Notes: generated by a model not told the origin, from the letters alone. 14,094 nucleotides of DNA from Treponema sp. (GCA_031269405.1 JAISZE010000135.1:1-14094), one strand, 5' to 3'. Shown: positions 5,919 to 13,686, numbered from the stretch's first letter. Numbers and translations are program-made.

Positions 5919-6944
5919 ATGGACGCGAAACCCGCCCTGGCAGGGCTCTTTCCCGGGGAAATCGCAGGACTCCTTGACCCCCTCCCCTCTTTCAGGGCCG
6001 CCCAGATCCACCAGTGGATTTGTAAAGGCGCCGTATCTTTCGCGGGGATGAACAACCTTCCCGGAGCGCTGCGGGACGAACTGGAAGGGCGTTTCAGGCT
6101 CTTTTCCGGCGAAGTAAGCGCGGAACTTGAAGATCCGGACGGTACGGTCAAATTCCAGATAGGTTTTGAAGATAAAGTTAAAATCGAATCCGTGATACTT
6201 ACCAGTAAGGAAGGCAGAAAAACAGCCTGCCTTTCGACACAGGCCGGCTGCCCTGCAGGGTGTGTTTTCTGCAAAACCGGACAGATGGGCTTTACGAGGG
6301 ACCTCAGCGCCGGGGAAATCATCGAGGAACTGCTTTTTCTCATGCAGCGGGAAAGGGGCATATCCCATCTGGTCATTATGGGCATGGGGGAACCCCTGTT
6401 TAACCTCCCGGAACTCCGCAGGGCTGTGGCGTATTTTACCGAAGTCCTCAAGATCTCCAAGCGTCGCATCACCCTTTCTACCAGCGGCATCGCTGGAGGC
6501 ATACGGGATTTTACGGATAACGGCCCTGATATACGCATGGCCCTTTCGCTTACCACAGGGAGGCAGGAATTGAGAGAAAGACTTATGCCTGTTGCCAAAT
6601 CGAATACCCTGGCTGAACTCAAGGAAAGCCTTATGTATTACCAGAAAAAACGGAAACGGCGGATTACCCTGGAAACGGTCCTTCTCGGAGGCGTCAACAC
6701 CACCCCGGCGGATGCGGCGGCTCTGGCAGGTTTCGCCCGGGGCCTTGATGTGGTAATAAACCTTATCCCCTGGAACCCTGTGGACGGCCTGTGTTTTGAC
6801 GGCAGGCCCCTCTGTTCCCCAGGGGCCGCAGAAGCCGCGGGATTCGCGTCTGAGCTGGAAAAGAAGGGCCTTAATGTTACGTTCCGCTACAAAAAAGGCC
6901 GCGGCGTCCTGGGGGCCTGCGGGCAACTGGGATCGCCGGAATAG
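5919..6944 (+). CDS. rlmN: 23S rRNA (adenine2503-C2) / tRNA (adenine37-C2) methyltransferase RlmN
   Basis: The 341-residue product has all the hallmarks of this radical-SAM enzyme. The CxxxCxxC motif at residues 111-118 (CPAGCVFC) binds the 4Fe-4S cluster. C104 (in ACLSTQAGC) and C334 (in ACGQL) correspond to the cysteines involved in methyl transfer in RlmN. GMGEP (155-159), RRITLSTSG (182-190) and the NLIPWNP segment (281-287) are family-typical. RlmN methylates A2503 at the peptidyl transferase centre and can also act on certain tRNAs. The related Cfr enzyme methylates C8; the GQMGFTRDL segment after the cluster and the housekeeping context favour RlmN. The ATG at 5919 is seven bases after the TPR stop, so the genes are probably one operon. 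An open frame extends further upstream but only overlaps the TPR gene. Confidence 0.93.
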   Translation: MDAKPALAGLFPGEIAGLLDPLPSFRAAQIHQWICKGAVSFAGMNNLPGALRDELEGRFRLFSGEVSAELEDPDGTVKFQIGFEDKVKIESVILTSKEGRKTACLSTQAGCPAGCVFCKTGQMGFTRDLSAGEIIEELLFLMQRERGISHLVIMGMGEPLFNLPELRRAVAYFTEVLKISKRRITLSTSGIAGGIRDFTDNGPDIRMALSLTTGRQELRERLMPVAKSNTLAELKESLMYYQKKRKRRITLETVLLGGVNTTPADAAALAGFARGLDVVINLIPWNPVDGLCFDGRPLCSPGAAEAAGFASELEKKGLNVTFRYKKGRGVLGACGQLGSPE

Positions 6945-6957
6945 GCCTGTACGCAGG

Positions 6958-7905
6958 TCAAAGGAACAGGGATAGCGCCGCCTGGACAAGGCCGATAGAG
7001 GCGCCCAAAATAGCGCCGAATACATTTATCCACCGGAGCTGTCCGGCCATAACATCCAGAACGATACGTTCCACTTTGATCATATCGAGAGAATCAATGC
7101 GCCCGGAAACAAGGGTCCGTATATTGATGGTAGTAAGGACGGATTCGATCTGCTCGTTTGCGGCGGCGAGTATTCTGGACGCAAGAAAACCGTCAAGTTT
7201 TTCCTTTTCTTCCTTTTTGAGGGCGAAGATTTTGCCAAGCGTGTAATCCGGCTTTTTTTCCGGAAAGGTATGGATCTCTTCTTCTAAAATCGAAAGGATC
7301 CTGGCTTCCGTTTCCGGAGACCTGAGGAGCTCGTCAAGGCGGACAAGGAGATCCCCGATGATCTCAGGCATTTTTTCTTCCAGGGTCCTGTCGTACTGGG
7401 CTGCGGAAACAAAAAGACGCTGGAACACGTTCAGCTTGAGAATCGCCTGGGAAAGGAGCAGCCTGCCTTGGGTCTCAAGAATCAGCCGTATATCCCGGCG
7501 GTTCAAAAAACCGGTAACCAGATCCGCAGCTTTGGGGTAGAGCGCTTCCGCTCCTGCGAGGACTATGCCGGGGACGGCGCCGCTCCAATGCGAGGGCGGG
7601 AGGGAAAGGAATTTCGCCGTGTATTCTGAAAGGGATATTTGAACCTGCTCCTTCACCTGCGGATGGGAAAGGCGTTCCCTGATGATTTCCGGGGTTAAAA
7701 GTTCGCGTTCCACCATGCGGCCAATGCTGTCCGCCAGTTTATGCCGTTCCCTGGGAAGCACCCCTGGCGTAAAGGGAACACGTATCCCAAGGATCTTTTT
7801 TTCGCATAAAGGCCGGAAAAGCATTTTGATTGCGATGGCGTTAGTAACATAACCGATAAAAGCGCCTATAAGGGGCGGCAGTATCCAGGGGATGAGACTG
7901 CTCAT
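6958..7905 (-). CDS. DUF445 family membrane-anchored protein
   Basis: The 315-residue product begins MSSLIPWILPPLIGAFIGYV, then TNAIAIKMLFRPL, the very characteristic start of DUF445 proteins (GYxTNxxAIKMLFRP). Next come IPFTPG-like and LPRERHKLADSIG segments, also family-typical (residues 43-62). The long middle region is helical and soluble. The C terminus WINVFGAILGASIGLVQAAL forms a second membrane segment, so the chain is anchored at both ends. The function of DUF445 is not established. Its ATG overlaps the stop of the SH3-like lipoprotein gene in an ATGA arrangement, showing tight coupling. It converges with rlmN, only 13 bases apart, with no recognisable terminator between beyond a 4-bp CCTG/CAGG stem. 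Confidence 0.92.
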   Translation of the reverse strand: MSSLIPWILPPLIGAFIGYVTNAIAIKMLFRPLCEKKILGIRVPFTPGVLPRERHKLADSIGRMVERELLTPEIIRERLSHPQVKEQVQISLSEYTAKFLSLPPSHWSGAVPGIVLAGAEALYPKAADLVTGFLNRRDIRLILETQGRLLLSQAILKLNVFQRLFVSAAQYDRTLEEKMPEIIGDLLVRLDELLRSPETEARILSILEEEIHTFPEKKPDYTLGKIFALKKEEKEKLDGFLASRILAAANEQIESVLTTINIRTLVSGRIDSLDMIKVERIVLDVMAGQLRWINVFGAILGASIGLVQAALSLFL

Positions 7906-8312
7906 GGAGCCATAGCCTCCGAAGCGGTCCGGGCCCGGCTTTCGTTGTCATACACATCTACTACAGCTTCCCTGAGCCAGCCCTGGATAACGCCGCCTGA
8001 AGCGCCCTGATCAGCGCTGATAAGGAGCCACGCTTCAGAGCGGTCGCTGACGGTTACCGAACGGCGTTCAAGAATTGTGACTAACGAGCCCCGACGCAGA
8101 TAACCCAGTGAAGGGCTGTCCTGCTTCGGCTCCTCCAGCACATGGGTGAACGACGCGTTGACCACTCCGTAGCCAATAAAAGCTCTTGCCAGAGGGTTGG
8201 TCGGCGGCGGGTTAAGGGGTAGATCTTCATCGTTCCCCATACAGGAGCCTAAAAGCATGATTGCCAGGAGGATCAGCACTTGACGTCTGTAAGAGGGAAA
8301 CCCTACTCTCAT
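7902..8312 (-). CDS. Lipoprotein with a bacterial SH3-like domain
   Basis: The 136-residue product has a basic N terminus (PSYRRQ), a hydrophobic core (VLILLAIM) and a lipobox LLGSC, placing the lipidated cysteine at residue 24. The mature part has a short Pro-rich linker (PLNPPPTNP). A beta-rich domain from about 43 to 122 follows, with bacterial SH3 features: ASFTHVLEEPKQDSPSLGYL, a RRGSLVTILERRS strand, WLLIS, and GWLREAVV near the end. Such domains usually bind peptides or cell-wall material; the ligand here is unknown. The stop overlaps the DUF445 start by four bases, so the two are one transcript. The ATG lies only three bases from the divergent omptin-like start. There is no Shine-Dalgarno sequence upstream, and a possible promoter at 8322-8350 would make the mRNA nearly leaderless. 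Confidence 0.82.
   Translation of the reverse strand: MRVGFPSYRRQVLILLAIMLLGSCMGNDEDLPLNPPPTNPLARAFIGYGVVNASFTHVLEEPKQDSPSLGYLRRGSLVTILERRSVTVSDRSEAWLLISADQGASGGVIQGWLREAVVDVYDNESRARTASEAMAP
8266..8282 (+). promoter_or_regulatory. AGGAGG with TTG: alternative start for the omptin-like gene
   Basis: AGGAGG at 8266-8271 is followed after eight bases by an in-frame TTG at 8280. Starting there would add twelve residues before the signal peptide and make the gene overlap the divergent lipoprotein gene by 33 bases. The same bases encode Leu codons of that gene's signal peptide, so the match may be chance. Confidence 0.35.
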
Positions 8313-8315
8313 AGT

Positions 8316-9329
8316 ATGAGGACTATAACGGGTTTTTTCATTTTAGTCAGCATGTTTTTTTCCGTCCGGGTCCTCTACGGGGAAGAAGGGAAGGCCAAAA
8401 GCGCCTATGCTTTTTCCATCATACCTGCAGCGGGGATATTCTGGGGCAAAGCGAAAGAAATTCTTTATAAATATCCCGATGCCGGGACCCCTGTAAGCCA
8501 GTTGCTCTGGGACTTCAAACCCCTGGTATACGCCGGTACGGATCTGGAATTCGGCCCCAGGGATCCGTTTGCAAAAAGCGGGGTCAGCGCCGGGGGTTCC
8601 CTCAAATTCGGGTTTCCCTTTGTTTCAGGCGTCATGGAAGACCGGGACTGGGCCGCGGATGACGGGGACTACCTTACCAACTATTCACGCCACGATGCCT
8701 TGTCCAACGGGGCCTTTATGGTTGATCTTTCAGCGGGTTTTTCCTGGGCGATCCTTTCTACGGTGACCGTCAGGGTCTACGGCGAACTCTCCTACCACCG
8801 CTTTTCCTGGACCAGCGAGGGCGGCTATATCCAGTACCCCAAAGACTCGTCGGGCAACTACCTGTACGACCAGCCATGGACGCCGGATCTGCCCACAGAC
8901 CCGGTCTACGGGACGGGAATTACCTATACCCAGAACTGGCTGATGTTTTCCCCTGGGTTTTCCTTAGGGCTGAAGCTTTCGCGCCGCTTTTCCGCCGGTT
9001 GCTTTATCGCATGGACGCCTTTTATCTACGCAGTCTGTATTGATGATCACCTTCTGGCTTTATCGAAAGGCGAGCGGTATACCAGGGGCGAGGATTACCT
9101 CAAAGGCGGGATTTCCACAAAAGCGGGCTTAAAGATTTCGTTTGCTCCCAAAGAGGGGCTTGAGTTCTCCCTTTCGGCGGGATTCCGTAATGTCAGCGGG
9201 CCCCGGGGAGATTCCTACAACATGAACATGGGAGTTGACACAGGGGGATCCTTCAGCCTTTCCACATACGAAGGCGGCGCGGGCTTGCTGGTTCTGGATA
9301 CGGCCCTTTCAGCGAAGATTCAGCTTTAG
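8316..9329 (+). CDS. Omptin-family outer-membrane aspartyl protease homologue
   Basis: The 337-residue product starts with a signal peptide (MRTITGFFILVSMFFSVRVL, then YG). The rest is a series of amphipathic strands typical of a beta-barrel. MEDRDW (107-112) matches the omptin MxDxDW motif, whose two Asp residues (109 and 111 here) correspond to OmpT D83 and D85. DDH (243-245) matches the second catalytic pair, OmpT D210 and H212. SRHDAL, HRFSWTSEGG and the closing GGAGLL segment align in order with OmpT from memory, and R162 falls where OmpT has the lipid A-contacting R138. Omptins cleave between basic residues at the cell surface. OmpT is about 20 residues shorter. The start is uncertain: TTG at 8280 has AGGAGG at good spacing, while the ATG at 8316 does not. 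The 3' end overlaps mutT by 21 bases, tail to tail. Confidence 0.78.
   Translation: MRTITGFFILVSMFFSVRVLYGEEGKAKSAYAFSIIPAAGIFWGKAKEILYKYPDAGTPVSQLLWDFKPLVYAGTDLEFGPRDPFAKSGVSAGGSLKFGFPFVSGVMEDRDWAADDGDYLTNYSRHDALSNGAFMVDLSAGFSWAILSTVTVRVYGELSYHRFSWTSEGGYIQYPKDSSGNYLYDQPWTPDLPTDPVYGTGITYTQNWLMFSPGFSLGLKLSRRFSAGCFIAWTPFIYAVCIDDHLLALSKGERYTRGEDYLKGGISTKAGLKISFAPKEGLEFSLSAGFRNVSGPRGDSYNMNMGVDTGGSFSLSTYEGGAGLLVLDTALSAKIQL
8322..8350 (-). promoter_or_regulatory. Possible promoter for the SH3-lipoprotein/DUF445 pair, inside the divergent gene
   Basis: On the minus strand CTGACT (8350-8345) is followed after 17 bases by TATAGT (8327-8322). The -10 matches the consensus at five of six positions and the -35 at four of six. 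Transcription would start only two to four bases before the ATG at 8312, which fits the missing ribosome binding site. The sequence also encodes the omptin-like signal peptide, so chance is a real alternative. Confidence 0.3.
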
Positions 9330-9704
9330 GAAAGGGAGAAGTTTTAAGTCCGATTCGGCAAAATCCATTGTTTCGATTTCCTCAAGCGCCGCCCAGCGCC
9401 ATTCACTGTGTTCCGGGAGGCTGAAATTTTCGGAATCAAAAAAGACGCAGTACGCCGCAAGGGAAAAAGGTTTGCCATGATGTTCGAAGGAGACTGTCCC
9501 TACGCAGGGACCTACGGCGACAGTAACGCCTAATTCCTCGTGGTATTCCCGGATCAGAGCCTGGGCGTCGCTTTCATGTTCTTCGACCTTCCCGCCGGGA
9601 AACTCCCATTTGCCCCCTAAATCGCCCCCTGGTTTCCTGCGGGCAATAAAACAGCGCCTGCCTTTAACGGCGATTCCGGCTACGGATCTTTTACAGGATG
9701 CCAC
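9309..9704 (-). CDS. mutT: MutT-type Nudix hydrolase (probable 8-oxo-dGTP pyrophosphatase)
   Basis: The 131-residue product contains a perfect Nudix box, from GKVEEHE to REYHEELGV (G-x5-E-x7-R-E-U-x-E-E-x-G-U), at residues 38-60. It is preceded by RRKPGGDLGGKWEFPGG, the segment found in MutT enzymes that clear oxidised guanine nucleotides. A late WRWAALEEIETMDF matches the usual C-terminal part (W-x-x-x-E-E-[IL]). Size is normal for MutT. Related enzymes act on CTP or other nucleotides, so the substrate is inferred. The start is GTG at 9704, overlapping the TAG stop of the upstream gene by one base (TAGTG), with no separate ribosome binding site; coupled translation is likely. The 3' end overlaps the convergent omptin-like gene. 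Confidence 0.9.
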   Translation of the reverse strand: MASCKRSVAGIAVKGRRCFIARRKPGGDLGGKWEFPGGKVEEHESDAQALIREYHEELGVTVAVGPCVGTVSFEHHGKPFSLAAYCVFFDSENFSLPEHSEWRWAALEEIETMDFAESDLKLLPFLKLNLR

Positions 9705-10123
9705 TAGAGCAGCAATACCTTGGGAAACAGGAAGTGGAGAAGCGCAATGACGATCGCAGCGGCTCCGACGATTTTTTTGTTCCGTACCAGCATTTGCTTG
9801 AAGCTTTCGGTATTATCGCTTTCGACGCCCACCCGCCCCCTGTAATACTCGAATACCAGGATGAAGCCGCCCGCAAAGCCCACTACAGCGGGAATAATAT
9901 CGCCCAGCACCGGAAGATCCCCTTCTATGGAAGAAAGGAGCTTGAGAACGCCGGTTACCATGCAAAGTATACCCACTATAAGCCGCAGGGTTTCATCGTT
10001 TAGGGATAAGCCGGGCCGTACTTCCAGAGGGCCGCTTTCATCGCCTGAAATCAGAATGTAACCGGCAATGAGGTTAAAAAAAATTGACAAAAAGTAAAAT
10101 TGTATCATGCAAAATCCCCGCAT
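9704..10123 (-). CDS. Four-helix hypothetical membrane protein
   Basis: I do not recognise the family. The 139-residue product has four hydrophobic segments at about 8-25, 45-63, 72-93 and 116-133. A short loop after the first (SGDESGPLEV) and a charged loop before the last (YYRGRVGVESDNTESFKQ) separate them. No catalytic motif is visible. An internal ATG at 10108 (MIQFYF) is the better start by its position near GGGG; the earlier ATG at 10123 has no ribosome binding site. mutT begins on the last base of its stop codon, so the two are coupled, though a functional link is unknown. The 69 bases upstream contain an AT-rich patch (10128-10155) that could hold a promoter, but no convincing box pair is seen. 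Confidence 0.75.
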   Translation of the reverse strand: MRGFCMIQFYFLSIFFNLIAGYILISGDESGPLEVRPGLSLNDETLRLIVGILCMVTGVLKLLSSIEGDLPVLGDIIPAVVGFAGGFILVFEYYRGRVGVESDNTESFKQMLVRNKKIVGAAAIVIALLHFLFPKVLLL

Positions 10124-10192
10124 TACTAGTTTACAACTTTTTTGGAATTAAGAAAAGGGGTGGGGATGTGAAAACCAGGGATGGGGGAAAAA

Positions 10193-10792
10193 TTACGATT
10201 TAAGGCGCCTGATAATCCGCTCGTTTTCGGACTGGAGGATCACGATGAATTCCCCTTCCGGGAAAGGCAGGGAAAGGGAGTACGTTTCCTTCCTTGTATA
10301 AGTGAAAAAAATCCGGCCTGTTGTGATGCTGGGCTGGGGATTCTCCTCCCCTGCCGGGGGCTTCGGCTGAACCGGGGAAACCGCGATGTCCACAGCCCCT
10401 GTATAGGCTTCTCCGTTTTCGGGCGCTTCCTTTTGGAGCGAGAGTTCAAGGCTGCCGCCGCTTTTTTTTATTAAAAGGATCACGCTGTTTTCGCCTAATT
10501 TAAAACTCTCATTGTTCCGGTCCCCCAGGCGGGTACCCAGCACGAACATGATGCAGATTAACAGAATCGAAACGAGGACAAAAATATTGGATTTAGTCCC
10601 TGCCAGGGTTCTGACAAAACCCCGGCGTACAGGGGCGCTTTCGTTGAGTTCCCTTACCGCCTGGGAAGCCCTTACCAGCCGGCGTTCCCGGGAATAGTGA
10701 AAAACCAGGTCAGGGTTATCTTCGGCCCTGCTTTTCTGCGGCTCCAGGGGCTTTTCAGCCCCGCCTGTTTTGCCCGTTTCAGAAACAGCCAT
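10193..10792 (-). CDS. Single-pass membrane hypothetical protein
   Basis: I do not recognise this 199-residue protein. It has a charged N-terminal region of about 68 residues, one membrane helix at roughly 69-87 (NIFVLVSILLICIMFVLG), and an exported domain of about 110 residues. That domain looks beta-rich (SVILLIKKSGGSLELSLQ, GRIFFTYTRKETYSLSLP, GEFIVILQS) with a Pro-rich loop (PVQPKPPAGEENPQP). The layout suggests a type II membrane protein with a small periplasmic sandwich-like domain. The ATG has a good AAGGAAGG ribosome binding site, located within the end of the nnr gene, which it overlaps by 14 bases. It is therefore in the same operon as nnr and the propeller lipoprotein. Confidence 0.78.
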   Translation of the reverse strand: MAVSETGKTGGAEKPLEPQKSRAEDNPDLVFHYSRERRLVRASQAVRELNESAPVRRGFVRTLAGTKSNIFVLVSILLICIMFVLGTRLGDRNNESFKLGENSVILLIKKSGGSLELSLQKEAPENGEAYTGAVDIAVSPVQPKPPAGEENPQPSITTGRIFFTYTRKETYSLSLPFPEGEFIVILQSENERIIRRLKS

Positions 10793-12359
10793 TACCGCCT
10801 TCCTTTTGGCCCATCCAGGCGCGGCCTGCCAGATCCGCGGCAGCGCCTGCTACCTCAAGGGGATCGGTAAACCGCAGCGCCAGGCCCTGGGATTTCCCTG
10901 CTGCGATAAGGAGGGCGGCGGCGGCGCAGGCGCAGGAATAGCCCCCTTCTTTTCCGGCTGCACGCGCCGCGAGGGCTGCGCAGAAACCGGCCAGCAAATC
11001 CCCGCTGCCCCCTGCGGCAAGCCCCGGGGCCATGCCGTCTATTACCGCCAGACGCCCGTCAAATCCGGCAACGAATATGACATGGCCTTTCAGGATGATC
11101 ACGCATTTCTTTTTTTGGGCAGTTTCGAGAAGAAGCGGCGCCGGGCGGCGGAGGATTTCCTCGATGGAAATTCCCGTATACTCTGAAAATTCCCCCGGAT
11201 GAGGGGTGAGTATCGCATTGCCATGGAATTGTTTGTCCCTTGCCAGGGCAAGAGCGTCGGCGTCCAGCACCAGGGGAACGCCGTTTTTTTCCAGTTCCAG
11301 GGATTGTTCAAGCCTCGCCGCACGGCCCCCGGTTCTTCCCCATCCGGGGCCCAGCAGCAGCGCGCCGGGCTTGAACCGGCCAGGGGCGCTGTTTTCAAGA
11401 CTCTCAGGCGCCACCATGACGCCTCCTGCGCCGGAAGCGAGAATGGGATAGATGTCATCATCCACTACAAGCCTGACAAGCCCCGCCCCTGCGGCCTGAG
11501 CGCCCCGGGCCGCGATGAGCGCCGCGCCGGACGCGCCCGGGGCCCCTGCCCTGATTTCCACGGTTCCCCGCAGGTGCTTGTACGCATCGGCCTTTACCTG
11601 GGGGATGAGCATCCGGGCCCCTTCCCAGTCCAGAAGTTCCGGGCTGCCGCGCCTTTCAAGTAAAGCGGCAGGGAACACGTTCCGTACCGGCAAAATGATC
11701 CCGCCATAGAGCCTGGCTTTGGGATTGTAGAGGCATAGTTTCAGGGGTTCTATGGCTGCCGTAACAGCAGCCCTGACAATGGGCATACCCGGCTCCCATT
11801 CGTCCGAATTGCCTGAAGGCATGTCCACGGAAATAACAAAAGGCGTTTCAAGGGCGTTTATCGTCCCTGCCATCTCTTCAAGCGCCCCCCTAAGGGGGCC
11901 GTGGACGCCTGAACCGGCAATGCCGTCGATGATAATATCAGCACGGGAAAAAGCGTCAGCAGAAGGCCTTCCCGCTTTTTCCCCTTCATCCCCGTCCCAT
12001 ACCATAACAGGGACATTCATTTTTCCAAGAGACTTGAGGGTTTCGGAAAGAGGGCCGCAATCGCCGGGAGGCGGGAACCGGCTTACTACCACTGTAGACA
12101 AAGCGGGATCCGCGGCGCCTGAAAGTATCCAGTACCGCAGCATTACCAGGGCGTCGGCGCCGTTGTTGCCTGGGCCTGCCGCCACGGTAATCCGCCTGGC
12201 GCAGCGGCTGAAAAGTTTCGGGAAAGCGGCGGTTACCGCACCGGCGCAGCCCCGCCCTGCGGCTTCTACCAGGGCAAAGGTATTGAATCCCCACTTTTCA
12301 CAGGCTTCGGCGTCAATTTCCCGGGATGCTTCTGTACTTACAAGGGCTTTCCCTGTCAT
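10779..12359 (-). CDS. nnr: Bifunctional NAD(P)H-hydrate repair enzyme (epimerase plus ADP-dependent dehydratase)
   Basis: The 526-residue product has both domains of Nnr. The N-terminal YjeF-type epimerase domain (about 1-215) shows GPGNNGADAL (62-71), IIIDGIAGSGVHGP (142-155) and VISVDMPSGN (175-184). The C-terminal ribokinase-like dehydratase domain (about 245-515) has GASGAALIAARGAQAAGAGL, LLGPGWG (335-341), LDADAL (365-370), TPHPGEF (385-391) and the GGSGDLLAG motif (450-458). Together they convert damaged hydrated NADH/NADPH back to the normal cofactor in the cytoplasm. Length is usual for the fused form. One oddity: the common GNNGGDG motif reads GNNGADA here. The ATG overlaps the stop of the upstream lipoprotein gene (ATGA), and the last 14 bases overlap the next gene. 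Confidence 0.95.
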   Translation of the reverse strand: MTGKALVSTEASREIDAEACEKWGFNTFALVEAAGRGCAGAVTAAFPKLFSRCARRITVAAGPGNNGADALVMLRYWILSGAADPALSTVVVSRFPPPGDCGPLSETLKSLGKMNVPVMVWDGDEGEKAGRPSADAFSRADIIIDGIAGSGVHGPLRGALEEMAGTINALETPFVISVDMPSGNSDEWEPGMPIVRAAVTAAIEPLKLCLYNPKARLYGGIILPVRNVFPAALLERRGSPELLDWEGARMLIPQVKADAYKHLRGTVEIRAGAPGASGAALIAARGAQAAGAGLVRLVVDDDIYPILASGAGGVMVAPESLENSAPGRFKPGALLLGPGWGRTGGRAARLEQSLELEKNGVPLVLDADALALARDKQFHGNAILTPHPGEFSEYTGISIEEILRRPAPLLLETAQKKKCVIILKGHVIFVAGFDGRLAVIDGMAPGLAAGGSGDLLAGFCAALAARAAGKEGGYSCACAAAALLIAAGKSQGLALRFTDPLEVAGAAADLAGRAWMGQKEGGNGCF

Positions 12360-13573
12360 GGCGATGGTTCTCCGATAAATTTATCGGTCCGCCACCAGGC
12401 TAACTTGACCTGCCAGTCATCCACAAGGAGCCCTGAAAGTATCCCCTCTTCAGAGAGATCAAAGGCATTGAACTGGAGCTCCCCTGCGCCGACCTGGATA
12501 AAGCCCTGCTGCTGATCGCTCCCGCCCCCTTCGGAGGACAGGAACAGCAGGGAGTACCCGCCTTCTACCGGGAAAGACAGAAGTATCTTCCCGCCCTGAA
12601 TAACCCCCATCATAGAATACAGCACACGGGCGGTATAGCTGCGGTTATTTTCGGTATAAGGGTATTCAAAGAAAGGAACTTCTACGGTTTTAATCCAGGA
12701 ACCGTCTTCCACGTTCATAATCCACACTACTGAAGAATCAGGCTCGTTTCCCGTCCGGGTGTTAGTGGATTCGTCGTAGGTATCCCGGTAGTAATCGATC
12801 TTGATGTAGAGCTTCCGGCTGTCAGGCGCTACGGCGATGGAATCCAGGGAAGGGATAACCATGTCCCTATCCTGGGGAACCGGGACGGACTCGTTTTTCA
12901 ACTGAACCATGAAACGGAAACTGCCGTCAGGTTCAAACCAGTAGATATTCCAGCCTGTAGGCAGCCTGCAAACAACCGCCAGCTCGTCATCTACCGACGT
13001 ATAAAGGCCTTCGATTCGCGGAAAGGGGCTGCCCCCGATTCCGTCCCTGCCAAGGTACTCTGTAAACCGGCCGTCGGCGTCGAAGTGGAGTATAATGCTG
13101 TCCAGGAGCGCCTTGCTTTCGGGATCGAAACTGTGTTTTTCGTAAGGCAGCCGGTCCCGGACGTAAATATGCTTCCTAGAATCCACCGTGATTTCCCCCG
13201 GTTCCTGAAGAGGGTAGGATATGGCCCAGCGGGTTACCACGCTGCCTGGCTGGAGGGGTTTCAGGGTCAGAGGGGGAGGATTAGTTTCTTCATTATAAAT
13301 CATAAAGAGAAGATCGCCGTAAGAATTGTAACGGAGGATTTTCCCCCCGTTCCCGTCGGAAATATAAAAAAGCCCGTCCCGCATGGTCATACCGGCACGT
13401 TTGCCCCCTCTGTCCCCTTCCAGATTATAGATAGCTATCTGATCCTCCAGCCTGCCTATATCCAGGGTAAAAAGATCTTCCCGTGTTACAGAAGGTATCT
13501 GCGCCTTCCTTTCACAAGCAGCGAAAAGAGCGCCAATGAAGCATAGCAGCATCAAGGATCCGGGCATTCTCAT
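12356..13573 (-). CDS. Spirochaetal lipoprotein, probably a beta-propeller
   Basis: The 405-residue product begins MRMPGSLMLLCFIGALFAAC, a signal peptide with lipobox and lipidated cysteine at residue 20. The mature chain shows repeated beta-strand units with turns such as YISDGNGGKILRYNSYGDLL, EITVDSRKHIYVRD, ILHFDADGRFTEYLG, IYWFEPDGSFRFMVQL and SIAVAPDSRKLYIK. This pattern of strand, D-x-x-G turn, strand is typical of NHL or six-bladed propellers. I cannot name a ligand or enzymatic role. Similar lipoproteins are, from memory, common in treponemes and leptospires. The gene is first in its operon; its stop overlaps the nnr start. Alternative start M3 (13567) is possible; neither start has a clear ribosome binding site. 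Confidence 0.8.
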   Translation of the reverse strand: MRMPGSLMLLCFIGALFAACERKAQIPSVTREDLFTLDIGRLEDQIAIYNLEGDRGGKRAGMTMRDGLFYISDGNGGKILRYNSYGDLLFMIYNEETNPPPLTLKPLQPGSVVTRWAISYPLQEPGEITVDSRKHIYVRDRLPYEKHSFDPESKALLDSIILHFDADGRFTEYLGRDGIGGSPFPRIEGLYTSVDDELAVVCRLPTGWNIYWFEPDGSFRFMVQLKNESVPVPQDRDMVIPSLDSIAVAPDSRKLYIKIDYYRDTYDESTNTRTGNEPDSSVVWIMNVEDGSWIKTVEVPFFEYPYTENNRSYTARVLYSMMGVIQGGKILLSFPVEGGYSLLFLSSEGGGSDQQQGFIQVGAGELQFNAFDLSEEGILSGLLVDDWQVKLAWWRTDKFIGEPSP

Positions 13574-13611
13574 GGATTTATAATATCATAGAGACAGTAT
13601 ACCAAGCCATA

Positions 13612-13625
13612 CCCCAGCCCTGGGG
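13612..13625. other. Short GC-rich hairpin in the intergenic region
   Basis: CCCCAG at 13612-13617 and CTGGGG at 13620-13625 are exact complements with a two-base gap, usable as a 5-bp stem with a 4-base loop. It lies about 40 bases upstream of the propeller-lipoprotein start. No T-run follows on either strand. Confidence 0.4.
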
Positions 13626-13686
13626 CGGGAGAAACCCCGTGAAAAACGCTTGCAGAACTCGCCTGTGTCAAGTATTTCATACATTC

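Noticed and set aside
5919..6944. Cfr-type antibiotic-resistance methyltransferase
   Set aside because: Sequence around the iron-sulphur cluster and the housekeeping operon context fit RlmN; nothing suggests a resistance locus.
6945..6957. Shared terminator between rlmN and the DUF445 gene
   Set aside because: Only a 4-bp stem (CCTG/CAGG) with no T-run on either side is present.
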